Assembly (NCBI GenBank): GCA_009777445.1
Contig: WRLV01000011.1
Location: 1-40,033, forward strand
Direction: 5' to 3'
DNA from: Oscillospiraceae bacterium
Lineage (GTDB): Bacteria; Bacillota; Clostridia; Oscillospirales; Ruminococcaceae
DNA: 40,033 nucleotides
A program made the translations under genes and the position numbers. Of the stretch, positions 1 through 5,715 are shown piece by piece. Within the stretch, counting starts at the first letter, position 1. The number at the start of each line of letters is the position of its first letter. Below the pieces are notes generated by a model. It worked only from the letters and a program-made list of their open reading frames with translations, did no database searches and was not told the origin of the DNA.

Positions 1-122
1 TCGCTGTCAAGTGGGATTTTTTCGTTATAAACCGTATTAATAAAACGTATAATATTTTCAGCCGGATAGACTTCAATGATTTCCTTCATAATTCGGTCAA
101 AACTTATTTTTTCTTCTGCCAT
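1..122 (-). CDS. N-terminus of a probable Rpn-like/PD-(D/E)XK family protein (partial)
   Basis: An open frame reads leftward from an ATG at 122 and leaves the window after 40 codons with no stop. A ribosome binding site (AAAGGAGCG) lies 7 to 8 bases before the ATG. The visible part includes the segment FINTVYNEKIPLDS. That resembles, from memory, the N-terminal 'phenylalanine-isoleucine-asparagine ... proline-leucine-aspartate-serine' stretch of clostridial Rpn-like nuclease/transposase proteins (PF12784 relatives). The promoter in front has the same TTGACT/17/TAAAAT layout as the two broken Rpn-like genes at 697-1305 and 20299-20970, which supports a family link. With the catalytic part outside the window the assignment is tentative; an unrelated hypothetical protein is possible. 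Confidence 0.5.
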   Translation of the reverse strand, partial: MAEEKISFDRIMKEIIEVYPAENIIRFINTVYNEKIPLDS

Positions 123-146
123 ACAACGCTCCTTTTCTTTGTATTA

Positions 147-175
147 ATTTTAACATTAATCGCTGAAAAAGTCAA
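147..175 (-). promoter_or_regulatory. sigma-A-type promoter for the partial gene at 1-122
   Basis: Read on the minus strand: -35 TTGACT (170-175), 17-base spacer, -10 TAAAAT (147-152). It sits about 25 bases before the ATG. The same -35, spacer length and -10 recur at 1303-1331 and 21016-21044. Confidence 0.65.
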
Positions 176-257
176 GGGGTTTTCACCACATTTCAAAAAA
201 CCCCCACCCAACACCAAAGGCATAGAGTAGAGATTTTCATCTTTTTTTTAAAAACCC

Positions 258-286
258 TTGAAATAACCAAAAAAATGTAGTATAAT
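258..286 (+). promoter_or_regulatory. sense promoter of peptide module copy 1
   Basis: -35 TTGAAA (258-263), 17-base spacer, -10 TATAAT (281-286). It predicts a start near 292-294, just at the first leader hairpin. Copy 3 has the same promoter; copy 2 has lost the -35. Confidence 0.8.
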
Positions 287-292
287 GTAACT

Positions 293-373
293 ACCGGGGA
301 AACCCGGTCAGGGCAAGATTGAAAACGGCGTTGTGCCGGACGGTTGCGTTCACTTCCGAAAGGAGGTGTTTGT
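293..373 (+). promoter_or_regulatory. structured leader of peptide mRNA, with Shine-Dalgarno in a hairpin (copy 1)
   Basis: Three stem-loops can be drawn by eye. The first is ACCGGG-GAAA-CCCGGT at 293-308, with a GNRA tetraloop at the predicted 5' end. The second is CGGC-GTTGT-GCCG at 326-338. The third is CACTTCC-GAAA-GGAGGTG at 351-368, whose right arm is the Shine-Dalgarno itself, paired through seven base pairs (one G-U). Translation should therefore need opening of the hairpin, a hallmark of type I toxin mRNAs. The SD hairpin is identical in all three copies (1506-1523 and 1829-1846). In copy 3 the first hairpin has CTCGGT, which keeps pairing by G-U. Confidence 0.7.
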
Positions 374-451
374 ATGGAGATAGCTTATATTGTATCAATG
401 ACAGTTATCACTGTTGTGGCTATATTAGCAAATCGAAACACAAAAAAGTAA
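374..451 (+). CDS. 25-residue hydrophobic peptide, candidate type I toxin (copy 1)
   Basis: ATG 374 to TAA 449-451. The peptide starts MEIAYIVSMT, continues with a valine/isoleucine/alanine-rich stretch (residues 3-19) able to span a membrane once, and ends in a polar cationic tail NRNTKK. Small size, one membrane helix and a basic C-terminus are the known traits of type I toxins of the TxpA/BsrG, Fst and C. difficile CD2517.1 kinds. The SD (GGAGGTG) is perfect but lies in a hairpin. Compared with copy 3 the ORF has four base changes, three of them silent and one isoleucine/valine, so the peptide itself seems to be under selection. No sequence family is claimed; a holin-like (Hol_Tox) relationship is plausible because the leader resembles, from memory, those genes. 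Toxicity is inference. Confidence 0.75.
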   Translation: MEIAYIVSMTVITVVAILANRNTKK

Positions 452-523
452 CCGCCCTCGACCAAAGATAGCGGTTACTTAACTTGCAACTTTGGACGCA
501 ACCGTTTGAGGTTTTGCCCTGTT
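440..523 (-). ncRNA. predicted antisense RNA (antitoxin-like), copy 1
   Basis: A convergent promoter, -35 TTGACA (553-558), 17-base spacer, -10 TATTAT (530-535), predicts a start near 523. The shared hairpin at 446-480 would end it near 440, giving an RNA of about 85 bases. It would overlap the last codons and 3' end of the peptide mRNA, as RatA does txpA and SR4 does bsrG. The same promoter is intact in all three modules. Boundaries are predicted only. Confidence 0.6.
446..480. terminator. bidirectional terminator over the peptide stop codon (copy 1)
   Basis: A perfect 10-bp inverted repeat, AAGTAACCGC (446-455) with GCGGTTACTT (471-480), contains the TAA stop in its left arm. On the minus strand it is followed by six T residues, a good intrinsic terminator for the antisense RNA. 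On the plus strand the T-run is broken (TTAACTT), so sense termination may be leakier here than in copy 3. Confidence 0.75.
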
Positions 524-529
524 TTTATT

Positions 530-558
530 ATAATAACATATTTTTAAAATTTTGTCAA
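530..558 (-). promoter_or_regulatory. antisense promoter, copy 1
   Basis: On the minus strand a perfect -35 TTGACA, 17-base spacer and TATTAT -10, directed back toward the peptide gene. An alternative TATAAT lies 3 bases further on, with a 20-base spacer. It is closer to consensus than the sense promoter at the -35, suggesting antisense RNA in excess. Confidence 0.7.
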
Positions 559-576
559 GGGGTTTTTAAAAAAATG

Positions 577-675
577 TAGGGGACGGGCTTGCCCGTCCCG
601 ATGTTTTTGCCCGTCCCTAATTGTTTGTTAATCCGAATTGTGTTCTTGCGGGACGAACAAGCCCGTCCCCTACGT
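577..675. repeat. GGGACGGGC palindromic intergenic repeat cluster
   Basis: GGGACGGGC-TT-GCCCGTCCC (580-599) is a perfect 9-bp inverted repeat. A half copy TGCCCGTCCCTA follows (605-616), then GGGACGAACAAGCCCGTCCCC (about 651-671), flanked by GTAGG and CCTAC. A matching palindrome lies at 21079-21098. Such short elements are dispersed in many clostridial genomes. No coding capacity. Confidence 0.65.
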
Positions 676-696
676 TTTTCAAAAACCAATCAGAAC

Positions 697-1305
697 TTAC
701 TGCAAGAACCTCTCAATCTCGTTTTCGGACATGCCGCCTCGTTTAAACCTTTCAATGATTTCTTGCATGCATTCTTGTCTGCCTTTTTGTATGCCCCTTT
801 CCATGCCCTCTTGCCTACCCTTCTCAACAGCCGCCCTCTCACGCGCCCAATTATCCCATTCCATTTTATGGCGTGACTCGTAAACCAAACGCGTTTTCTC
901 GTCAGCGGACAGTTCCATAAGACGAACAACGGCTTTTTCAACTTGTGGATTTTGTTCTGCTAACATAGTGAATTCCTCCCTACTTTTGGCAGACAAAAAC
1001 TTAGTCCACCACCATAATTGCGTACCGTCATCGGCAGCAGGAATTTTCGGCAACTCAATCGTATGTATTTCTAACTTATCAGAAAACTCCGAACCTGTTT
1101 CGGGATTATACAGCGTATAACAATTGTGATAATTCTCGCTGTCATCTATAAAATTGTGGTTGGTAATTACTATGCTAATTACTTGTTTAATGTCAGAATG
1201 GTCATTACCCGATTTCATTTGTCCTGTAATCATTTTAGAAGTGTAATACAGAATGCGCTCGCGCAAAACCGGAGACGGTTCAACTTGAATTTCTATAATA
1301 TTATT
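697..1305 (-). pseudogene. internally deleted Rpn-like (PD-(D/E)XK) gene
   Basis: The frame is open from 1305 and the first in-frame start is TTG at 1266 (189 codons). Before that TTG the frame still codes IEIQVEPSPV, which fits the conserved 'histidine-isoleucine-glutamate-isoleucine-glutamine' strand of Rpn-family nucleases, followed by the family's ERILYYTSKMITGQ block. The C-terminus carries the glycine/arginine/glutamate-rich segments (KGRQEGMERGIQKGRQE) and the final EIERFLQ typical of the family. The N-terminal half, with the start codon and first acidic catalytic residues, is missing. A promoter lies immediately upstream (1303-1331), so it joins almost directly to the middle of the gene. 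It is probably non-functional as a nuclease, though a C-terminal fragment could be made from TTG 1266. The copy at 20299-20970 is cut at the same place. Confidence 0.7.
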
Positions 1306-1331
1306 TTATCACATTCGATTTTGAAAGTCAA
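1303..1331 (-). promoter_or_regulatory. promoter of the broken Rpn-like gene
   Basis: Minus strand: TTGACT (1326-1331), 17-base spacer, TAAAAT (1303-1308). The surrounding 45 bases closely match 21005-21050, in front of the second broken copy. Confidence 0.6.
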
Positions 1332-1411
1332 GTTTTTCAAAAGTTTTGTCAACCACTTTTCAAAAAACATTCAAAAAACCCCCACCCAACACCAAAGGCA
1401 TAGAGTAGAGA

Positions 1412-1441
1412 TTTTCATCTTTCAAAAAAATGTAGTATAAT
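1412..1441 (+). promoter_or_regulatory. damaged sense promoter, copy 2
   Basis: The -10 TATAAT (1436-1441) is intact, but the expected -35 is replaced by TTTTCA/TTTCAT (1412-1418), a weak match. The peptide gene of this copy is probably expressed less than those of copies 1 and 3. Confidence 0.5.
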
Positions 1442-1528
1442 GTAACTACCGGGGAAACCCGGTCAGGGCAAGATTGAAAACGGCGTTGTGCCGGACGGTT
1501 GCGTTCACTTCCGAAAGGAGGTGTTTGT

Positions 1529-1606
1529 ATGGAGATAGCTTACATTATATCCATGACAGTTGTTACTGTTGTAGCTATATTGGCAAATCGAAACACAAAA
1601 AAGTAA
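1529..1606 (+). CDS. 25-residue hydrophobic peptide, candidate type I toxin (copy 2)
   Basis: ATG 1529 to TAA 1604-1606. It differs from copy 1 by two residues (valine 7 and isoleucine 12 exchanged for isoleucine and valine); the other base changes are silent (TAC, TCC, GTA, TTG codons). The leader with its SD hairpin (1506-1523) is unchanged. Membrane segment and NRNTKK tail are as in copy 1. The upstream promoter lacks a good -35, so this may be a silenced copy that still makes antisense RNA. Confidence 0.7.
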   Translation: MEIAYIISMTVVTVVAILANRNTKK

Positions 1607-1681
1607 CCGCCCCACGCCCAAGTGTAGCGGTTACTATTTAACCACGCATTTGAGCGCAACCGTTTGAGGTTTTGCCCTGTT
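1596..1681 (-). ncRNA. predicted antisense RNA, copy 2
   Basis: Promoter on the minus strand: TTGACA (1711-1716), 17-base spacer, TATTAT (1688-1693). It predicts an RNA from about 1681 to about 1596, ending at the shared hairpin. The 5' part contains CAGGGCAAAACC and ACGGTTGCG, as in the other copies. Confidence 0.6.
1602..1635. terminator. bidirectional terminator, copy 2
   Basis: AGTAACCGC (1602-1610) pairs with GCGGTTACT (1627-1635). A run of A residues on the left gives T residues for the antisense transcript. On the right the sequence is TATTTAACC, a poor T-run. Confidence 0.7.
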
Positions 1682-1687
1682 TTTATT

Positions 1688-1716
1688 ATAATAACATATT
1701 TTTAAAATTTTGTCAA
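1688..1716 (-). promoter_or_regulatory. antisense promoter, copy 2
   Basis: TTGACA, 17 bases, TATTAT on the minus strand. Fully conserved with copies 1 and 3 although the facing sense promoter is damaged. Confidence 0.7.
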
Positions 1717-1735
1717 GTGTTTTTTCAAAAAACCC

Positions 1736-1764
1736 TTGAAATAACCAAAAAAATGTAGTATAAT
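1736..1764 (+). promoter_or_regulatory. sense promoter, copy 3
   Basis: TTGAAA (1736-1741), 17-base spacer, TATAAT (1759-1764), identical in layout to copy 1. Confidence 0.8.
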
Positions 1765-1851
1765 GTAACTACCGGGGAAACTCGGTCAGGACAAAATTGA
1801 AAACGGCGTTGTGCCGGACGGTTGCGTTCACTTCCGAAAGGAGGTGTTTGT

Positions 1852-1929
1852 ATGGAGATAGCTTATATTGTATCAATGACAGTTGTCACTGTCGTAGCTA
1901 TATTGGCAAATCGAAACACAAAAAAGTAA
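1852..1929 (+). CDS. 25-residue hydrophobic peptide, candidate type I toxin (copy 3)
   Basis: ATG 1852 to TAA 1927-1929. Same peptide as copy 1 except valine at residue 12. GTC, GTA and TTG codons replace GTT, GTG and TTA without changing the protein. The SD hairpin (1829-1846) is unchanged. The 5' hairpin (1771-1786) keeps pairing through a G-U pair, and the leader tag reads CAGGACAAAA instead of CAGGGCAAG. With an intact promoter and the longest terminator stem this looks the most complete of the three modules. Confidence 0.75.
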   Translation: MEIAYIVSMTVVTVVAILANRNTKK

Positions 1930-2007
1930 CCGCCCTCGTTCAAGATTAGCGGTTACTTTTTTTAACCAATAACTTTTGAGCGCAACCGTTTGAGGTTTTG
2001 CCCTGTT
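1918..2007 (-). ncRNA. predicted antisense RNA, copy 3
   Basis: Promoter on the minus strand: TTGACA (2037-2042), 17-base spacer, TATTAT (2014-2019). Predicted RNA from about 2007 to about 1918, ending at the shared hairpin. Confidence 0.6.
1921..1961. terminator. bidirectional terminator, copy 3
   Basis: A 13-bp inverted repeat, AAAAAGTAACCGC (1921-1933) with GCGGTTACTTTTT (1949-1961), ending in T runs on both strands. This is the strongest of the three. Confidence 0.8.
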
Positions 2008-2013
2008 TTTATT

Positions 2014-2042
2014 ATAATAACATATTTCAAAAGATTTGTCAA
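2014..2042 (-). promoter_or_regulatory. antisense promoter, copy 3
   Basis: TTGACA, 17 bases, TATTAT. It is the counterpart of 530-558 and 1688-1716. Confidence 0.7.
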
Positions 2043-2061
2043 GCGTTTTTCACCACATTTC

Positions 2062-2098
2062 AAAAAAACCCCCACCCAACACCAAAGGCATCGGGTGG
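2062..2098 (-). terminator. terminator of the secreted-protein gene
   Basis: On the minus strand CCACCC (2093-2098) ... GGGTGG (2072-2077) is followed by GGG and seven T residues (2062-2068). Its relics precede TA modules 1 and 2 (about 199-243 and 1378-1420), where the right arm has decayed to TAGAGTAGAG. A second small hairpin ACGTTT-TT-AAACGT lies at 2107-2120. Confidence 0.65.
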
Positions 2099-2129
2099 AG
2101 ATTTTCACGTTTTTAAACGTTGTTGATTA

Positions 2130-3518
2130 TCACGGGCCTACTTGCGCATCTGCCGCTTGAATAATAATCGGTATTTGCAGAATAGCGTTTGAGTTAAACA
2201 CTACAATCGCTGTGTAGGTTCCGAGTGGTGTGTTTCTGTTTGGTGTTACTGCGAGTGCCATTGTGCCTGCATTGTATTGAATTCTGAGGGTTGTAGGAGC
2301 CCTTAAAGATTCGGGAACTGTTATTCTCGGATTGCCATTATTAAAGAGAAGGAGACCGGTAGGAGGGTTATCAGTGTCTATTTCTCCACCTTTGATTATA
2401 GCAACCGCAGGTTTATCTGTAGTAGCCGATGCCGGTACAGGCAACGAAAGGTAAACAGGAGTTGTTCCGTTAAGTGTTTTAGAGACAGCAGTTATGTTTT
2501 TGTTAACTGTTTGCGGATTAGCTGAACTGTTTATATCAGCCGCCGGAACATTAAATGCGAAGTAACCACTGCTACCATATTCGCCGGAAGAATTAACTTC
2601 TGTTACAGAGTTCCCCACGTTAACGGTGAGGTTAACTCTTCTGCCGCTTTGGTCGTTTTGAACGGTTACTCTTGCTCTGAGAACACCACTTGTGTATGCG
2701 CCTGAAGATGAGTTGATTACAAGAACATCGTTAGCGTTAACATATGCAGTGACTAAATCAATAGTAGCACCGGCAACTTTAGGGTTAACAACAGCGGTCA
2801 CGCTGTAAGTGTTGTCTTTGTGCGCCGGTTTAGCCGATGTAGAGTCGCCTCTCACCATACCGAAAACGTTTAATCTTGCTTCAACACCAACGGGAACAGA
2901 AACTTGGCTCAAGCTTCTTGTGGCGTTTAAAAGCGCAGCCCCGGAAGAAGTTGACGGGCTAACAAGTTTAACTATGTTTGCCGCTTGTTTAACATCAAAT
3001 TCAACGATTGATTCGTTAATATCTTCTGCTTTTGTATCTTTGTTTAAAGCAACAGCGTTGGTGTGGTATGCATTAACCCAAACTTTGCCTTCTTCTCTGC
3101 CTGCTTGAACTCTGCCACGCGCAACTTTTGCAATGTCGGTAACAGCTTTGGCAGGTCTTACAATTTTGTTGCCTTCGCCTAAGCGGACACCGGATGAGGT
3201 CGCCGCGACATTCCAAAGAGTTGAACGAGCCGCAGTTACGTTGTAGAATTCCCCACTGCTGGTGAGGTCGTGGAAAAGGTTAAGTTGAACAAGGTTTCTT
3301 GCTACAACCGCGCCGTTTGACATGGTTGCTCTGCCGCCGCCTGCCCAAATTTCCACCGGGTCACAGCCGTCTTCAAGATTAGCATATGGTTCATCGCCAC
3401 CCGGGGCTTCATGGAATATTGCATAACCTTCTGCGATTTTAGTTTCTGCACTTATGCTGACGGCGAAAACCGACAACGACATTGCTATTGCTAAAATAAT
3501 TGAAATCTGTTTTTTCAT
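2130..3518 (-). CDS. secreted protein of unknown function
   Basis: 462 residues. A clear Sec signal peptide (MKKQ, a hydrophobic stretch, then SVSISA before ETK, cleavage near residue 24) follows a GGAGG ribosome binding site. The mature part is rich in valine, asparagine, serine, threonine and alanine, with patterns of short beta strands and one cysteine. I see no SLH, LPXTG, dockerin or catalytic motif. The last ~70 residues (NTPLGTYTAIVVFNSNA and on) look like an immunoglobulin-like beta domain, as in S-layer or surface proteins. It stands alone between the flagellin gene and the TA array, with its own promoter and terminator. A surface-layer or matrix protein is a guess from composition only; no family is recognised. 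Confidence 0.75.
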   Translation of the reverse strand: MKKQISIILAIAMSLSVFAVSISAETKIAEGYAIFHEAPGGDEPYANLEDGCDPVEIWAGGGRATMSNGAVVARNLVQLNLFHDLTSSGEFYNVTAARSTLWNVAATSSGVRLGEGNKIVRPAKAVTDIAKVARGRVQAGREEGKVWVNAYHTNAVALNKDTKAEDINESIVEFDVKQAANIVKLVSPSTSSGAALLNATRSLSQVSVPVGVEARLNVFGMVRGDSTSAKPAHKDNTYSVTAVVNPKVAGATIDLVTAYVNANDVLVINSSSGAYTSGVLRARVTVQNDQSGRRVNLTVNVGNSVTEVNSSGEYGSSGYFAFNVPAADINSSANPQTVNKNITAVSKTLNGTTPVYLSLPVPASATTDKPAVAIIKGGEIDTDNPPTGLLLFNNGNPRITVPESLRAPTTLRIQYNAGTMALAVTPNRNTPLGTYTAIVVFNSNAILQIPIIIQAADAQVGP

Positions 3519-3607
3519 TGAACTTTTCCTCCATGTTCTATAGTTAAATACTGCATCCTGCAGTACAGCAAGCCGGACACCTGCCGCACTAATTAATGCT
3601 TATTGTT

Positions 3608-3624
3608 TTGTGGTAAAATTTACC
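3608..3624. promoter_or_regulatory. 17-base palindrome in the leader of the secreted-protein gene (operator candidate)
   Basis: GTGGTAAA-A-TTTACCAC is an 8-bp perfect inverted repeat. It sits about 10 bases downstream of the predicted start of transcription from the promoter at 3641-3669, where a repressor could block elongation. Confidence 0.45.
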
Positions 3625-3640
3625 ACTCTTCTAATTACTA

Positions 3641-3669
3641 TTATAATATAAAAATATTAATAAATTGTA
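3641..3669 (-). promoter_or_regulatory. promoter of the secreted-protein gene
   Basis: Minus strand: TTTACA (3664-3669), 17-base spacer, TATTAT (3641-3646). It predicts a 5' UTR of about 115 bases, which also contains the palindrome CTGCATCCTGCAG near 3551-3563. Confidence 0.55.
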
Positions 3670-3749
3670 AACAAACTGTAAATTAGTTCGGCAAGTCGGC
3701 AAAATTTGCTTTTTTATGCACTATACCTATAACGATATTGGTATAGTAT

Positions 3750-3780
3750 AAGCCTACGCCGCACAAAGCGGCGCGGGCTT
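3750..3780 (-). terminator. flagellin transcript terminator
   Basis: AAGCC..CGCCGC-ACAAA-GCGGCG..GGCTT forms a strong interrupted stem just after the flagellin stop; the T-run on the minus strand is weak. Immediately beyond is a second inverted repeat, ACTATACC ... GGTATAGT (3720-3747). Confidence 0.55.
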
Positions 3781-3799
3781 ATTATAATGGTAGTCGCGC

Positions 3800-5515
3800 T
3801 TAGCCGAGCAACTGCAGAACTGCTTGAGGAGCTTGGTTAGCTTGTGCAAGCATTGCTTGTGAAGCTTGTTGCAGAATGTTTGATTTTGTGTATTCAATCA
3901 TTTCAGCAGCCATGTCAGTGTCGCGGATTTGAGAATCAGCGGCTGTCAAGTTTTCGTGAGTTACAGACAAGTTGTTAACTGTATACTCAAGACGATTTTG
4001 AAGCGCACCGAGTGCAGACCTTTGCATAGAAACAGTGTTAATCGCATCATCAATAGCTTTGATTGCCGCATTAGCTGATTCACGGTCAGCAACGTTAATG
4101 CTTGAAAGACCTAACGAGCTTGAACTCATGTTATCAACATTAAGGGTAACTCTTTGGTCAGCAACGCCATTAGCACCGATTTGGAATGTCAAACCTTCGC
4201 CAACAGAGTCAACTCTTTCTTTACCAACACCGAAGCCTGCACGACCTTCGTTATCTTCGTTTTCAGAGCCGTCTAAGCTAATTGTGAGAGCATCATCGGC
4301 ATCTCTAACCGCCGTGTTAGCCAAGAAAGTAACGTCGCCATCGGGAGGAATAGCTGAGCCGAGTTGAACTTCAATGTCAAGACCGGCTTTAGCTAAGATA
4401 TTTTCGATATCTCTTGCTGTGTATTCAATACCGGTAGCAAGGTGCAATGTAAATGTACCTGTTAATTCGTTGGTTTCAGGGTCAACACCGGGGCCGTTTC
4501 CTTCATCGTCAAGTTGAGCAACTACTCTTTCTTGACCACGAGCAGAGTCGGTTAAGATTGTGATTTCACGTGCATCAGGACCATAAGAATTAGAGATAAA
4601 TCTGATACGGTCAGCAAATCTGTCTGTTCCGGCTTCAGCTTCTGAACCGCCGTGGAGATAAGCTTGAATTTCGAGCCAGCCTGAGTCAGCTCTAATACCG
4701 CCAACGGTTATCATTTCGGTTGTGTCTTCAGAAATAGCTTCTACTGATTTAATAACGCCGGTTTCAAGGGTAACTTTGATGTTCGGTACAGGGAATTCGC
4801 CCGCATCTTCATCAGCACCTTTGGTAACGGTTGCGTTTTTAATGATTTCGTCTAATTGAGATTGTGTGTAAGAACGACCTGCAGCAAGGTTAATGGTCAA
4901 AACTTTAGAAGTGGTATCCCAAGTTGCGTTTTCACCGCCGGGGCCTGAAGCTCCATCATGAACAAATTGAACGCCAACGCCTGCTATATCAGCAGTAATT
5001 GTGCCTTCCCAAGCGTGGTCGCCAGGGCCTACGATTACGCCAAAGCGTGCGCCGTAGCCATTGTTTAAACCGCCAACGCCTGAAAGTGAGCCGTCGAGCA
5101 ATTTAATGCCGTTGTATTCGGTTGATTCAGAAATTCTGTCAATTTCTGTTCTCAAAGCTTCAACTTCAAGTTGCATAGCTTCACGGTCAACAGGGTTTTG
5201 ATATGTGCCGTTTGCTGATTGAACTGCTAACTCTCTCATTCTTTGAAGAATAGCGTGAGTTTCATTCAAGCCGCCTTCAGCTGTTTGAATAAGGCTAATA
5301 CCGTCATTTGCATTGTTGATTGCTTGTGAAAGACCACGGATTTGCGCTCTCATTTTTTCAGAGATTGCGAGACCCGCCGCGTTGTCGCCCGCGCGATTGA
5401 TTTTAAAACCTGACGACAATTTTTCAGTTGCTTTCTTAACGCCGCTCACGTTGATACTCATTTTGTTTTTAGCGTTCATCGCGTTAAGATTGTGTTGTAC
5501 TACCATTCCTGCCAT
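3800..5515 (-). CDS. fliC: flagellin
   Basis: 571 residues from ATG 5515, chosen because AAGGAGGAATTTATC lies directly before it; an upstream in-frame start at 5545 has no site. Residues 1-150 are the conserved flagellin D0/D1 region ([53 protein letters not shown]). The last ~90 residues are the matching C-terminal D1/D0 ([36 protein letters not shown]). The middle ~330 residues are the variable exposed part. It seems to hold two related stretches ('leucine-x-x-alanine-glycine-x-x-tyrosine-threonine ... isoleucine-isoleucine/leucine' around [15 protein letters not shown] and [15 protein letters not shown]), suggesting an internal duplication. It is exported by the flagellar type III route, so no signal peptide is expected. 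No other flagellar gene is adjacent; it is monocistronic with a sigma-28-like promoter. Confidence 0.95.
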   Translation of the reverse strand: MAGMVVQHNLNAMNAKNKMSINVSGVKKATEKLSSGFKINRAGDNAAGLAISEKMRAQIRGLSQAINNANDGISLIQTAEGGLNETHAILQRMRELAVQSANGTYQNPVDREAMQLEVEALRTEIDRISESTEYNGIKLLDGSLSGVGGLNNGYGARFGVIVGPGDHAWEGTITADIAGVGVQFVHDGASGPGGENATWDTTSKVLTINLAAGRSYTQSQLDEIIKNATVTKGADEDAGEFPVPNIKVTLETGVIKSVEAISEDTTEMITVGGIRADSGWLEIQAYLHGGSEAEAGTDRFADRIRFISNSYGPDAREITILTDSARGQERVVAQLDDEGNGPGVDPETNELTGTFTLHLATGIEYTARDIENILAKAGLDIEVQLGSAIPPDGDVTFLANTAVRDADDALTISLDGSENEDNEGRAGFGVGKERVDSVGEGLTFQIGANGVADQRVTLNVDNMSSSSLGLSSINVADRESANAAIKAIDDAINTVSMQRSALGALQNRLEYTVNNLSVTHENLTAADSQIRDTDMAAEMIEYTKSNILQQASQAMLAQANQAPQAVLQLLG

Positions 5516-5708
5516 GATAAATTCCTCCTTGAATTCTTTCCTCACCCAATATCCTTATCGAGTGAACTAAATTTTTACGCTGAAAGTCTTTCAGCGGTGC
5601 CGGGTTTTCCGGCGCGGTTTTGGTGTTTGTCTTGCAAAACAAAGGTTTTGGTTTTAAGTTTTTTATAAGCGTCTTGCCTTAAAAAACCAATTCGCACCAG
5701 ACCCTTAC
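5516..5708 (-). promoter_or_regulatory. long structured 5' UTR of flagellin mRNA
   Basis: About 190 untranslated bases. They contain a perfect 9-bp hairpin CGCTGAAAG-T-CTTTCAGCG (5578-5596) immediately next to GTGCCGG-GTTTT-CCGGCGC (5597-5615 on the plus strand). Nearer the start codon are GGA triplets in AAGGATATT, GAGGAAAG and AAGGAGGAA. In Bacillus, CsrA represses flagellin by binding GGA motifs around the Shine-Dalgarno, so the layout would suit CsrA control. That link is inference. Confidence 0.5.
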
Positions 5709-5715
5709 AGCTATT

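Larger units (their letters stand above)
258..558. repeat. type I TA-like module, copy 1
   Basis: First of three near-identical units (others at 1412-1716 and 1736-2042). In order on the plus strand: sense promoter, leader with three hairpins, 25-codon ORF, inverted repeat overlapping the stop, then a convergent promoter on the minus strand. A further conserved block (CCCCCACCCAACACC ... GAGATTTTCATC, about 199-243) precedes this unit and copy 2. The block also follows copy 3, where it forms the terminator of the secreted-protein gene. Confidence 0.85.
1412..1716. repeat. type I TA-like module, copy 2
   Basis: Same order of parts as copy 1. A deletion of roughly 20-25 bases between GATTTTCATCTTT and AAAAAAATGTAG has removed the TTGAAA -35 element seen in copies 1 and 3. 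The leader (1448-1528), ORF, terminator and antisense promoter are kept. Confidence 0.85.
1736..2042. repeat. type I TA-like module, copy 3
   Basis: Follows copy 2 directly, only about 20 bases after its antisense -35. It has an intact sense promoter, leader, ORF, a stronger terminator and an intact antisense promoter. Confidence 0.85.

Noticed and set aside
1126-1440. 104-codon plus-strand ORF through the Rpn-like fragment into TA module 2
   Set aside because: Runs through a promoter and repeat, has no ribosome binding site, and is antisense to the recognisable Rpn-like frame.
258-2042. CRISPR array
   Set aside because: The three repeats are ~300-bp modules with internal genes, not short repeats with unique spacers, and no cas genes are present.
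258-2042. Insertion sequence or MITE as the main explanation of the triple repeat
   Set aside because: There is an inverted similarity between leader and downstream flank, but it consists of transcript 5' parts beside two promoters, no target-site duplication is visible, and the ORF evolves by silent changes.
2809-3108. 99-codon plus-strand ORF inside the secreted-protein gene
   Set aside because: Antisense shadow of a gene with clear signal peptide and ribosome binding site; no site of its own and low-complexity product.
4035-4367. 110-codon plus-strand ORF across the flagellin gene
   Set aside because: Shadow in the complementary frame of a strongly conserved flagellin; no ribosome binding site.
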